In this document: in pieces, positions 26,401 through 35,285 of the stretch
How positions within the stretch are numbered: the stretch's first letter is position 1
Layout: every line of letters starts with the position of its first letter
NCBI RefSeq assembly: GCF_007997005.1
Contig: NZ_VOSL01000043.1
Location: 139,486-203,485 of the forward strand
Source: Lujinxingia vulgaris
GTDB lineage: Bacteria > Myxococcota_A > Bradymonadia > Bradymonadales > Bradymonadaceae
Length of the DNA stretch: 64,000 nucleotides
Direction of reading: 5' to 3'
Made by a program: the position numbers and the translations under genes
Notes under the pieces: generated by a model
What the model was told of the DNA's origin: nothing
The model's database searches: none
Seen by the model: only the letters and a program-made list of their open reading frames with translations

Positions 26401-28020
26401 TTGGCCCTCTATCGCCTGCACATCCTGCTTCTCACCCTCGGCGCCGCGCTCGGTGCCGGGTCGTGCTCCTTTGTGGACTTCGAGACCAGCCCCTACGCCC
26501 CCCGCGCCCTGCAGGCTGTCTACTCCGAACATGACGACCTGACCTACCTGGTATGGCGCATCGCTGATGTCGCCGACCCCGAGCTCCTGACCTACGAGCT
26601 CTGGGAGGATGGCGAACTTCAACCCATCGATCTGAGCGACGCGCCCATGCCCTCGGAGCCCTTCGCCTGCGATCGCCTTTACCTCTGCCTGCAATACCAG
26701 GTCTCCGGCTTCTGGAGCCCGCCGGGCAACGGCACCGCCCTGCGCGCCACACACAAACGTTTTGGTCCCATCCCTTCGGCACCTGTGCGGCCTCAGCAGA
26801 TCACCGCAAGCTTCGAGATCGCACCGGTCGCCACGGCCAACAACCGCTTCGCCGACGCCGGCCTCTTCGATGTCCTCTCGGCGATCAACCTTCCGCACCG
26901 CCGCACCTTTGAGTGGGTTCTCGTCGATACGCAACCCGGCGAAGACGACGCCCCCTGCGCAAGCCCTCCGGCCGAGGGGTGGCAACGCCTCAGCGATCGG
27001 GTTGAGCTACCCCAGAGCTGGACAGACAACCCTCCATGCATGGCCGTGCGCCCCCGGCGCTCCGACCAGCCCGCGCGCCACATCGTTGCGCGCCTGGAGC
27101 CCGGCCCCGTGCTCCACGTCGCCGAGCTCGACCACAGCATCGAGGCCATTCGTCATCCCACGCACATCGCCTTTCTGGTCGATCTTCAGGTCACCAACGC
27201 CGGTCGCTGCCAGCAGATCGTCGACGCGGTGCGCCAGACCATCCTCAGCGAGTTCGCCGAGGAACAAAAACCCGTGCGCGAGCTCGGGGTCTACTACCCC
27301 CGCGACCGTCAGGGCCAACCGACCTCCGGCTGCGACCAGGCCACCAGCATCGACTACCCCATCAACGACATCCTCGCTGAGGGCCGCAACGCGATGGCCG
27401 ACGAGGTCGAGCGCTCCGCACTCACGCTGGTCGTCATCAACAACCTGCAGCTGACCGCGACCCCCGAGAAGTTGGCGCAGCTCCAGGCGTTCAACGCAGC
27501 CACGGAGCTTCCCGACGCCCCCTACAGCTTCGCCTGGCTCGTGGGCTCGGAGGCCTCGTACCCGGGCATCACCTGGTCCTGGAACACCCCGTGGCAGGCT
27601 CTGGAGAGCCGCGACTTTGAGCCGCCGCTAAGAGCCGCCGTCCGCTACATCTTCCCCCTGACCAGCACACCGCCCCTGGAGAACTATGAGCTGGAGCTGC
27701 CGGTGCCTCCCGGCTCTCGAACCCCGCAATACCTCAAGCTCTGCCAACTTCTCCCCCTGCCAACGACCTACATCGCCGGGCGCCGAGAGTACCCCGTGAA
27801 CGCGCATCAACTCGAATGGCCGACCGGCGAACTTCCGCGCCTTCGTTACGCGCTGACCACCACCGAATTTGCGTATTATAACGACTTTTATGGAGGCTCC
27901 ATTGAGGTCGTCTACGAGGTCTGCGACGCCTTCTGCGACAACGCATTTCAGGGCCGCAACGGCCTGACCTACGGCTCCTGGCTCAACGCCCCCAACGCCT
28001 GCCAGTGGGGGGCGCCATGA
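26401..28020 (+). CDS. vWA-like lipoprotein, first gene of the motor-like operon
   Basis: 539 residues from a TTG at 26401, which has GGAG 7 nt upstream; an upstream TTG at 26353 has no such site. The signal region ends in the lipobox GAGSC. The N-terminal 200 residues look like Ig or fibronectin strands (YLVWRIADVADPELLTYELW). A central region (about 240-390) resembles a von Willebrand A fold: IAFLVDLQVTNAGRCQQIVD strand-helix, then LTLVVINNLQL, but without a canonical DxSxS site. The C-terminus has paired Cys residues. No family is recognised. Its stop overlaps the next start (ATGA). Confidence 0.65.
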   Translation: MALYRLHILLLTLGAALGAGSCSFVDFETSPYAPRALQAVYSEHDDLTYLVWRIADVADPELLTYELWEDGELQPIDLSDAPMPSEPFACDRLYLCLQYQVSGFWSPPGNGTALRATHKRFGPIPSAPVRPQQITASFEIAPVATANNRFADAGLFDVLSAINLPHRRTFEWVLVDTQPGEDDAPCASPPAEGWQRLSDRVELPQSWTDNPPCMAVRPRRSDQPARHIVARLEPGPVLHVAELDHSIEAIRHPTHIAFLVDLQVTNAGRCQQIVDAVRQTILSEFAEEQKPVRELGVYYPRDRQGQPTSGCDQATSIDYPINDILAEGRNAMADEVERSALTLVVINNLQLTATPEKLAQLQAFNAATELPDAPYSFAWLVGSEASYPGITWSWNTPWQALESRDFEPPLRAAVRYIFPLTSTPPLENYELELPVPPGSRTPQYLKLCQLLPLPTTYIAGRREYPVNAHQLEWPTGELPRLRYALTTTEFAYYNDFYGGSIEVVYEVCDAFCDNAFQGRNGLTYGSWLNAPNACQWGAP

Positions 28021-28703
28021 ACGCCTCCTTACGCCCGGCCTTGCTCCTGGTCATCGCGACCGCCGCGCTGCTCGCCAGCGCATCGACCACCCATGCTCAG
28101 GACGCCCCGGCCGGCAACGGATCAACCTCCTCCGCCCAACCGCTGAGCGCACGCCCCACCGTCGAAGATCGCCTCGGCGATAAAGACGCCCGCTTCTTCG
28201 CCCACGCCACCGGAACCTGGCTGATTCGCAACGACTTCTACGACAGCCCCGGCTACGGACTCGACGCCGGTTACTACTTCAACGAGCGATGGGGCGCCGA
28301 GCTCCGAGTGCTCCGCCTCCACAGCACCCTCTCCCGCGCCGGCAAGACCGTCTTGCAGCAGAGCGGCCTGGCCCCCGATCTGCGCGCCCCCGATGTGTGG
28401 CTGAGCGCCGGCGTGCGCACATCTGTGGGCTACGCCAAGATCCTCCTCTGGGATCGCTTCGTCACCCGCTTCGATCCCCAGCTCGTCGCTCACGCCGGTG
28501 TGCTCTTTGCCGAGGAGCGCATCGCCCCGAGCGTTGGCCTGGGCCCCGGCGTGCTCGTGCACCTGAAGTGGGATCTGCAGGTCAAATTCGATCTTCTGCT
28601 CACCGCGAACTTCGAGCGCCGCCAGCGCGGCATCACCCCGGCCTTCGGGGTGCTCCCCACGCTGAGCTTCGGCTGGTCCCCTCCGCGCGGAGGCCAACGA
28701 TGA
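28017..28703 (+). CDS. outer-membrane beta-barrel protein (myxobacterial type)
   Basis: 228 residues with a Sec signal peptide ending THAQD near residue 28. A short linker leads to VEDRLGDKDARFFAHATG and then alternating amphipathic strands with GYGLDAGYYFNERWGAELRV, RTSVGYAKILL and a terminal aromatic strand LSFGWSP. The organisation matches the short outer-membrane barrels common in myxobacteria. The start ATG overlaps the preceding TGA, and the stop overlaps the next ATG, so it is embedded in the operon. Confidence 0.8.
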   Translation: MNASLRPALLLVIATAALLASASTTHAQDAPAGNGSTSSAQPLSARPTVEDRLGDKDARFFAHATGTWLIRNDFYDSPGYGLDAGYYFNERWGAELRVLRLHSTLSRAGKTVLQQSGLAPDLRAPDVWLSAGVRTSVGYAKILLWDRFVTRFDPQLVAHAGVLFAEERIAPSVGLGPGVLVHLKWDLQVKFDLLLTANFERRQRGITPAFGVLPTLSFGWSPPRGGQR

Positions 28704-30679
28704 CCCCGCGCCCCACCATCACCACAGCGCGCCTGGGCCTCACCCTGGCCGCGCTCTTGCTCTCGGCCTGCATCCCCCTCGACACCGTCGATGACCCGGC
28801 GCTCGGGCCTTTTGATGCCCTCCACCGGGGCGATCTCAGCCAGGCCGAGCAGCGCCTGGCCCACCGCGTGCAGCGCGGCCCCCCTGGCGAGCTCGATCCC
28901 ATCGCCCGCGACCTCATTGACCTGGCGACCTGCGTCGTGCCCACTGCCTCCGGCGACCTGGCGGGCCATCATACGACCTCCGACGCGCACCTGCTCGCAA
29001 GCCTCATCGCGCTCGAAGACACGCGCCGCCTGCGCCTGATCCGCCAGTCCCTCAACCTCCCCGCCGAGCGGCGCGCCGGCTGGCACCGCGGCACCATTCA
29101 CACCACGCTCACCTCCCGCGACGCGTTCAACACCGAGCCCGCCGACGTGCCGGCCGACACGGTGACCTGGCCCGCGCACACCGAGCGCTGGCCTGGCGAG
29201 CGGCCAGCGGCCGTGGCGATCGACTGGGAGTGCGAGTCGCTTGGAAAACGCGCGCGCGATATCTCAAGCCACACCTGGCTTGCCCGCGAATCCGATCAAA
29301 CCCGCATGGCGCTTGAACTTCTCGACATCTCCGACGGGCCCGACCTGCCACAGCTGCACGAGGCGTTGAGCGCACACCTCGTCGATCTTTCGCTGAGCCG
29401 GCTGGAGCGCACGCCCGGCACGCAAACGCCTCAACAGATCGTCGCCCTGGCCCGCGAGCGCGCCCACGCCACACTCGCCGCCCGCGACGCGCTCCATCAC
29501 ATCCAGCGCGTCAACGCCCGCGCGCCCTCCCCCGGCACCCTGGCCAGGCAGGCCTCCCTGGCCATGGCCACCGGCGAGGTTGAGTTTGCCAGCGACGCGT
29601 TGCGCCTGCTCAGCGAAGAGCTCAAAGGCCCCATCGCCCTGGCCGCGCGCTACCTTCGCCTGCGCCTGCTCTGGCTTCAGGGCCGCTTCGACGAAGCTGC
29701 CCATCTCGCGCTGCCTCTTCCCCCGCCGCAGTCCGGTTACTTTGAGGCCCACGCCTACTTCGGTGTCACGGCGCTTCGCCGCAGCGGCCGCACCGACGCC
29801 TTCCTGGGCGCCGCGCGCGAAGCCCTGCGTGACCGCGACCGCGCCCAAAACCCCTACCTGGGCGCCGTCTATCAGGAGGTGCTGCGCGAGCTGGCCACCT
29901 ACCAGGTCGACGCGCGCACCTTCGAGATCCTCGAGGAGTTCGGGCCTCGCAACAAGCTCCTGGAGCGCGTCGCCGAGCTGGCCGATGTGGCCATCGACGC
30001 CGGGCGCCCCCGCGTCGCCGAGAGTCTGGCGCAACATCTCCTCAACGAAGATCGGGACGCGCGCCGGCGGCCGCGCTACCACGCCACACAAGCGCTGGCG
30101 GCCTTCCTCCTCGACGACGCCCCCGCCTTCGTCGACGCCCTTCGCCTCATCGCCCCTCGCCCCGACGCCATCATGGAGGTGATCCCCGCCCGGCGACGCG
30201 CCACCTTCTTCGCCGAAGCTGACGCCCAGCTCGCGCGCGTGCTCCGCGCCGCGCTGCCCCTGATGGCCGAGTGGGGCGACTCCCCCGCTGACCAGGCCCG
30301 CCGCCAACGCTGGCTCAGCCTGATGATCGAGGAGCTTCAACGCTTTATGCGCACCACCCCCGACTCCGCGATCGGCGAGGAGCTTGAAGAGCTCTACCAC
30401 CTGGCTGGCGAGCTGCTGGAGGATCATCCGCGCGGCTACGCCGAGCGGGTGGGCCGCGATGAGGCCACCGCGCTGATCCTGGGCACCGTGCACCTGCCCC
30501 CGGCCTACCTCGCGCTCGACGCCCCCAACCCCCGCATGAGCTGGCCATCGGTGCGTTCACTTCTTATCGTGCCCCGCGATCAGGGCGCGCTCAACGCGTG
30601 GCCCTCGGGCTTTGATTTTGAGCGCGACGCACGCCCGCAATCCAACACGTCCGACGAGCAACCCGCCGAGGCGCCATGA
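28700..30679 (+). CDS. large TPR-like lipoprotein
   Basis: 659 residues. The signal peptide ends in the lipobox LLLSAC near residue 25. The rest is almost all helical hairpins of TPR/SEL1 type, for example FDALHRGDLSQAEQRLAHRV, LWLQGRFDEAAHLALPL and RRSGRTDAFLGAAREALRDR. No enzyme motif is seen. Lipoproteins of this kind scaffold envelope complexes. It lies between two barrel genes with ATGA overlaps on both sides. Confidence 0.75.
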   Translation: MTPRPTITTARLGLTLAALLLSACIPLDTVDDPALGPFDALHRGDLSQAEQRLAHRVQRGPPGELDPIARDLIDLATCVVPTASGDLAGHHTTSDAHLLASLIALEDTRRLRLIRQSLNLPAERRAGWHRGTIHTTLTSRDAFNTEPADVPADTVTWPAHTERWPGERPAAVAIDWECESLGKRARDISSHTWLARESDQTRMALELLDISDGPDLPQLHEALSAHLVDLSLSRLERTPGTQTPQQIVALARERAHATLAARDALHHIQRVNARAPSPGTLARQASLAMATGEVEFASDALRLLSEELKGPIALAARYLRLRLLWLQGRFDEAAHLALPLPPPQSGYFEAHAYFGVTALRRSGRTDAFLGAAREALRDRDRAQNPYLGAVYQEVLRELATYQVDARTFEILEEFGPRNKLLERVAELADVAIDAGRPRVAESLAQHLLNEDRDARRRPRYHATQALAAFLLDDAPAFVDALRLIAPRPDAIMEVIPARRRATFFAEADAQLARVLRAALPLMAEWGDSPADQARRQRWLSLMIEELQRFMRTTPDSAIGEELEELYHLAGELLEDHPRGYAERVGRDEATALILGTVHLPPAYLALDAPNPRMSWPSVRSLLIVPRDQGALNAWPSGFDFERDARPQSNTSDEQPAEAP

Positions 30680-31665
30680 ACCATCTGCTAAAATGCGCAT
30701 CAGCGTTGGTGATCATGGCCATGTTCACCCTCGGCCTGGCCTCACTTGCCCCCGCCGCCCATGCCGTATGCTTAAGCGGGCTCTTCGGCGCCAAAGACGA
30801 TGACAAACCGGCGGAGAACGGCCCGCGCTGCACCTTCCACGAAGACTGCGCCGAGGGATTCTCCTGCGTCGATATGGTGTGCCTCTCACCCGAAGCCATC
30901 GCCGAGCGACAGGCACAGGCCCGGGCCACCGAGAGCGATGCCACCACGGTGGCGCCTCCCTCTCAAGCCCCATACGACGGCGGCGCCGACAGGGTCTGCG
31001 GCCAGAACCGCCGCTGCCGCATCGAACGCCTTAAAGAAGAGCAACGCGCGCGCCGCCATCTCGACATCGCCCGCCAGCAGCTTCAGACGCGCCGCCAGGC
31101 CGAGGCCATCCTGGCGCGCCGCGAAGAAGACATCCACCGCCTCGACAAACCCTGGCTGGTCGGCTTCACCGCCCGCTTCTTAGGCCCGGGCGTGCTCGTC
31201 GGCCGCACCTTCTTAGGCGGCCACCTGCGCGCGGAGGCCACCGCGCTCTTTGTCGACCAGTACTTCTACTACCAGCCCGACGACCCCTCCCTGGGCTACG
31301 TCGACGGCAACCAGTCCTTCATCCTGGGCAGCGCCCAGGCCACCTACCTGCCCTCCACGCGCTGGTTCTCCCCCTACCTCAGCGCCGGCTTCAGCATGGC
31401 CTCGGGCGACTTCTCCAGCTACGCCGGCGGGAGCAGCTCCGACACGCAGGTCAAATACCACCTGGTCACCGCCGCGGTGGGCTTTGAAGCCCAGTTTAAG
31501 ATCGGCCTCAACGCGCGCCTGGGCGTCACCCACGGCCGGGTGCTCTACAACCAGGTCAGCTTCGCCCCCGGCGCCTACGACCAACAGGCCCGCGACAACC
31601 TCCGCGCCTACATGAACTCCGACGGCCTCTTTAGCTTCGACTTCACCCTGGGATGGGCCTTCTGA
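30676..31665 (+). CDS. outer-membrane beta-barrel protein with Cys-rich N-terminal module
   Basis: 329 residues with a signal peptide ending AAHAV near residue 31. A short Cys module (CTFHEDCAEGFSCVDMVC) and a basic coiled stretch (LKEEQRARRHLDIARQQLQ) precede a predicted beta-barrel (about 150-329) with strands such as GGHLRAEATALFVDQYFYY, SPYLSAGFSMASGDFS and a final FSFDFTLGWAF ending in Phe, as usual for barrel assembly. The Cys module resembles those in bradymonad and myxobacterial surface proteins. Confidence 0.75.
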   Translation: MNHLLKCASALVIMAMFTLGLASLAPAAHAVCLSGLFGAKDDDKPAENGPRCTFHEDCAEGFSCVDMVCLSPEAIAERQAQARATESDATTVAPPSQAPYDGGADRVCGQNRRCRIERLKEEQRARRHLDIARQQLQTRRQAEAILARREEDIHRLDKPWLVGFTARFLGPGVLVGRTFLGGHLRAEATALFVDQYFYYQPDDPSLGYVDGNQSFILGSAQATYLPSTRWFSPYLSAGFSMASGDFSSYAGGSSSDTQVKYHLVTAAVGFEAQFKIGLNARLGVTHGRVLYNQVSFAPGAYDQQARDNLRAYMNSDGLFSFDFTLGWAF

Positions 31666-32933
31666 TGATGATGTTGAATTCACGCCAAAACCTCCCGCGC
31701 CGTGCACCAGCCTCCGTCACGCTGGCTCTGCTCACGCTCTGCGGATTGCTCGCCATCGCCTCGCCGGCGTGGGCACAATCCGCCGATGAACTTCGCCTGG
31801 ACGACGCCCCCGCCTCCGAGGACACCTCGGGCGACGAGGCCGAGCAGGGCGATGACGCGGCGGAACCCGCCAGCAACGAAGCCAGAGTGCGACCGGCCCC
31901 CACCGCCGAAGATCGCCAGCGCCAGGCCTCCGAGAGCGTCGCGCGCCAGCTCCAGACCAGCGCCAACAGCGTCACCCTCTACCAGCTCGCCGAAGAGATG
32001 GTCGACGAGGCCCTCTCCGACATCGCCGACCTCAACCCGTCGGTCGTCGCCCCGGTGGCGGTGCGAAACCTCGACGTGTCGCCAAACCTGAGCATGCATT
32101 TTGGCGACTTCGTACAGAGCACCTTCGTCTCGGCCGTGGCCAACCTCACCGACATCCGCATCAAACGTTGCGTGGCCTGCCGCGCGATGCGCTCTCGCGT
32201 CGAAGGCGACGACTGGGTGGTGAGCCTGGGCCTGACCGAACACGAAGACTTGCGCCGCGAGGCCGAGCGCCTGGGCGTCAAAACCTACCTCGACCTTCGC
32301 TTTCATTTCTTCCCCGAGGCCAACGTCGCCGCCATGCAGCTGGAGATCTTCCGCGCCGACGACGGCGCCATCCTCTGGAGTCAGACCTACCGCTCCGACG
32401 CCACCACCGCCGCGATTTTGCGCTCCGGCGACCGCGTGGTCGGCCGTGCCGAGCGGGTGCGGGAGCTGGAGCGCAAGATCGAAGAGCGCCCCTACTACGG
32501 CCACATCCTCTACCTGGGCATGAGCACCATCCCCTACGACGGCCCGGCCGGCGCCATCACCGGCGCGGCGCTCGGCTACCGACTCTATGAGCGTTTTGGC
32601 GAAGATCGACGCTACCTTTTCGGGGTTGGCGCCGAGGGTTTTGCCAACTTCTCCGACGCCAACGGCCTGCTCGGCGCCTTTGTCGGCGCGACCTTCCAGC
32701 GCGAGCTGCTCCCGCCCAACCTCAACAGCTTAAAGCTGCGCACCGGCCCCACCGTGGGTGGCTTCTTCGCCGGCAGCGAGGGCAACTCCTTCTCCGCAGA
32801 ATGGGGCCTGGACGCCGTGCTGCAGTTCCGTCTCGGAGCCGGCATCAGCCTGATGTACTTCCTCCCCACCGAATACGCCGGCTACGACCTGGGTGGCTTT
32901 GGCTTTAAAGCGCGCGCCAGCTTCAACTGGTAA
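31665..32933 (+). CDS. FlgO/CsgG-like domain fused to an outer-membrane barrel
   Basis: 422 residues from the first of three adjacent Met codons, whose ATG shares a base with the preceding TGA. A signal peptide ends SPAWAQS. An acidic linker leads to a FlgO/CsgG-like alpha-beta domain (about 105-260): TLYQLAEEMVDEAL, VVAPVAVRNLDVSPN, a GDFVQSTFVSAVANLTDIRI helix-strand, DWVVSLGLTEHEDLRREAER and DDGAILWSQTYRSD. A C-terminal barrel ends FGFKARASFNW. FlgO is an outer-membrane protein of flagellated Vibrio; the link here to MotAB and FliG-like genes is suggestive. The domain call is by eye. Confidence 0.65.
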   Translation: MMMLNSRQNLPRRAPASVTLALLTLCGLLAIASPAWAQSADELRLDDAPASEDTSGDEAEQGDDAAEPASNEARVRPAPTAEDRQRQASESVARQLQTSANSVTLYQLAEEMVDEALSDIADLNPSVVAPVAVRNLDVSPNLSMHFGDFVQSTFVSAVANLTDIRIKRCVACRAMRSRVEGDDWVVSLGLTEHEDLRREAERLGVKTYLDLRFHFFPEANVAAMQLEIFRADDGAILWSQTYRSDATTAAILRSGDRVVGRAERVRELERKIEERPYYGHILYLGMSTIPYDGPAGAITGAALGYRLYERFGEDRRYLFGVGAEGFANFSDANGLLGAFVGATFQRELLPPNLNSLKLRTGPTVGGFFAGSEGNSFSAEWGLDAVLQFRLGAGISLMYFLPTEYAGYDLGGFGFKARASFNW

Positions 32934-32952
32934 TTCGACCGAAGGATTCGAC

Positions 32953-33690
32953 GTGAACACTCGCCAGACACTCCTGATCGCCGCCGGGGCCCTGCTTTTG
33001 AGCGCTTGCGCCAACAGCAACGAGGTCGCGCAGACCCCGATCATCGTGCCCTCGGCCGCCACCTCCGCCCCGCAGTACCAGGGCGATGGCTCCATCCCGC
33101 CGCAGCGCTACGTCGTACGCATGAGCGACGGCTCCCGCGACTGGGAGGTGGAGTTCCCGGAAGTCGCCACCGGCTACGAGATGCGCATCCCGCTGGGCGA
33201 CGAGGGCGAAAAGAGCGACGTCTACCCCACGCATCACCCGCTCACCCCGGCCGACCGCGAACTCATTGAACATCTGCGCCGCACCAACCCCAACTTCGAG
33301 CGGGAGGGCACCTTCGTCGACGGCGAACACGCCACCGACCGCATCGCTGGTGAGGTGGAAGCCGAGCCGCGCCGGCGCCCCGAGGGCCGCGCCGAAGACG
33401 CGCCCGCTCCAAGCCGCCCCAGCTACTACCGCGGCGTCGAAGAGATCAAACGCCTGGCCGCCTCCGGCAACCACGAGATGGCCATGGTGCACCTCACCGA
33501 CCTGGAGCGCTATTACCCCGACGACGTGCAACTTCTGATGATGAAGGGCACCCTCTGGAGCTTTCTGGGCCGCGAAGCCCTGGCTCGCCAGGCCTGGGAA
33601 CAGGTCTTGCAAATCGAGCCCGACAACCGCGAAGTCATCGATGCGCTGCGCCAGCTCGACCAGGGCCCCGACACCGAAGATCTCGACTGA
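32953..33690 (+). CDS. TPR lipoprotein
   Basis: 245 residues from a GTG preceded by AAGGA. The lipobox is LLSAC near residue 18. A middle region has RYVVRMSDGSRDWEVEFPEV, a beta stretch of unknown type. The C-terminal 80 residues form two TPR hairpins: EEIKRLAASGNHEMAMVHLT and LWSFLGREALARQAWEQVLQ. It stands directly before the MotA-like gene and may be an outer-membrane tether for the stator complex. Confidence 0.7.
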   Translation: MNTRQTLLIAAGALLLSACANSNEVAQTPIIVPSAATSAPQYQGDGSIPPQRYVVRMSDGSRDWEVEFPEVATGYEMRIPLGDEGEKSDVYPTHHPLTPADRELIEHLRRTNPNFEREGTFVDGEHATDRIAGEVEAEPRRRPEGRAEDAPAPSRPSYYRGVEEIKRLAASGNHEMAMVHLTDLERYYPDDVQLLMMKGTLWSFLGREALARQAWEQVLQIEPDNREVIDALRQLDQGPDTEDLD

Positions 33691-33750
33691 ACACAACGCC
33701 TTCCTCACCCGCAGCGCGCGCCTCACCGGCGCCCCCTGCACGGAGATACC

Positions 33751-34527
33751 ATGCACGTTTTCATCGGCGCGCTGATCGTCATCGCCACATTTCTGACGGC
33801 TTTTCAGTACATCAGTCAGGAGTTCAGCGGTTTTTTCAACATGTACTCCGCCATCCTGCTCGGCGGGGTGCCCATCGGCCTGATGATCCTCACCTACCGA
33901 TTCGGCGTCATCGGCTCGGCCTTCAAGGGCCTGGGCCGCGCGCTCATCGGCAACCCGGCCTCCGAGCGCGATCGCCTGGTCGAGCACCTGCTGGCCTTCG
34001 CCCGCGCCATCCGCTCCGAGCGACCCGCCGAAGCCTCCGCCATCATCGAGCGCGAGCCCGACCCGATGTTCAAACACCTCGGCCGTCAGCTCCTCCAGCA
34101 GACCCACGCCGAAGAGCTTGAGCTCGACGCCCTGGTCATCGGCCGACGCGAGCTCTCCACCTTCCAGAATGGCGAGCGCGTCTTTGGCAGCCTGGGCGAC
34201 TTCGCCCCGGCCATGGGCATGATCGGTACCGTCATCGGCCTGATTCAACTTCTGGCCAACATGCGCGACTTCGAAAAGCTCGGCCCGGGCATGGCCATCG
34301 CCCTCTTGACCACCTTCTACGGCCTTCTGCTCGCGCACCTCCTCTACCTTCCGCTCGCTCGCCTGATTGGCCAGCGCCGACTGCAACGCGCCGAGAACTT
34401 AAACCTGGTCGTCGACGCCATGCTCAAGATCGCGCGTCGCCGCCCCCTGCATGAACTTCAGCAACTTCTCAGCGAGGGACGCCAGGCCGCGCTCACCCCG
34501 GTCGAGCCCTCCAGGAGGAGCGCGTGA
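33751..34527 (+). CDS. MotA-family stator protein (non-flagellar context)
   Basis: 258 residues with four membrane segments: about 3-18, 28-48, 155-175 and 188-210. The MotA/TolQ/ExbB signature is clear: GSLGDFAPAMGMIGTVIGL and GPGMAIALLTTFYGLLLAHL. A large cytoplasmic loop between helices 2 and 3 carries many charged residues, the part that contacts a rotor in flagellar MotA. With MotB it forms an ion channel that converts proton or sodium flow into rotation. The next gene, MotB-like, starts in its last four bases. No other flagellar genes are in view. Confidence 0.88.
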   Translation: MHVFIGALIVIATFLTAFQYISQEFSGFFNMYSAILLGGVPIGLMILTYRFGVIGSAFKGLGRALIGNPASERDRLVEHLLAFARAIRSERPAEASAIIEREPDPMFKHLGRQLLQQTHAEELELDALVIGRRELSTFQNGERVFGSLGDFAPAMGMIGTVIGLIQLLANMRDFEKLGPGMAIALLTTFYGLLLAHLLYLPLARLIGQRRLQRAENLNLVVDAMLKIARRRPLHELQQLLSEGRQAALTPVEPSRRSA

Positions 34528-35285
34528 CACAGCTGATTCAGGAGCGCTTTAACGAAGACGTCCCCACCGGACAGGCCGGCTGGCTGGTGAGCTACGCCGA
34601 CATGATGACGATCCTGCTCACCTTCATGATCCTGCTCCTCTCGATCTCGACCATCGCCCAGACCAAATACGATCTTCTGGTCCAGGCGTTCACCGGCTCG
34701 CGCGCCGGCAACCTCCACGAGGTTCAGGAGAAGATCGATCGCGTCATTGAAGAGCAGGCCCTCGGCGGCGAGGTGCAGACGTTGTTGGATGATGAGGGGT
34801 TGAAGATTCAGTTCTCCAACGCGCTCCTCTTTAACTCCGGCAGCGCCGAACTCTTGCCGCGCGCGCTGGAGGTCTTTGGGCCGATTGAGCGCCACCTCGT
34901 CGACGACTTAGGCCCGACCTACGGTCTTGTGATCGAAGGCTATACCGACGACGTGCCGGTGGTCTCCGGGCGCTACCGTTCCAACTGGGAGCTCTCCACC
35001 TCGCGGGCGATTCACGTGATGGAGCGCCTTGCCGCGGCCGGCCTCGATCGCCGCCGGATGTCGGTGCAGGGTTTTGCCGACACCCGCCCGGCCACCGAGG
35101 TCGACCTCTACGACACGACCACCGTCGACGCCCTCGATGAGGCCGCGCTCAACGAGGTCCGCGGCGCCAACCGCCGCGTGGTCATTCGCATCGACGCGCT
35201 CGATCCCGATCTTGTGCAACGCCTCTACCCCGACGCCGACTCCCCGGGCGACGCCGTGCCGGAAAGCCCCCAGGAGATCTTCTGA
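34524..35285 (+). CDS. MotB-family stator protein with OmpA-like domain
   Basis: 253 residues from a GTG overlapping the previous TGA. One membrane helix (about 22-43) contains SYADMMTILLTFMILLL with Asp26, the residue that binds the driving ion in MotB. A linker and plug region follows, then an OmpA/MotB peptidoglycan-binding domain (about 95-225): LFNSGSAELLP, VIEGYTDDVP, SNWELSTSRAIHVMERL and VQGFADTRP. It would anchor the stator to the cell wall. A C-terminal tail of about 30 residues is acidic. It is coupled to the FliF-FliG-like gene by a TGATG overlap. Confidence 0.9.
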   Translation: MTQLIQERFNEDVPTGQAGWLVSYADMMTILLTFMILLLSISTIAQTKYDLLVQAFTGSRAGNLHEVQEKIDRVIEEQALGGEVQTLLDDEGLKIQFSNALLFNSGSAELLPRALEVFGPIERHLVDDLGPTYGLVIEGYTDDVPVVSGRYRSNWELSTSRAIHVMERLAAAGLDRRRMSVQGFADTRPATEVDLYDTTTVDALDEAALNEVRGANRRVVIRIDALDPDLVQRLYPDADSPGDAVPESPQEIF

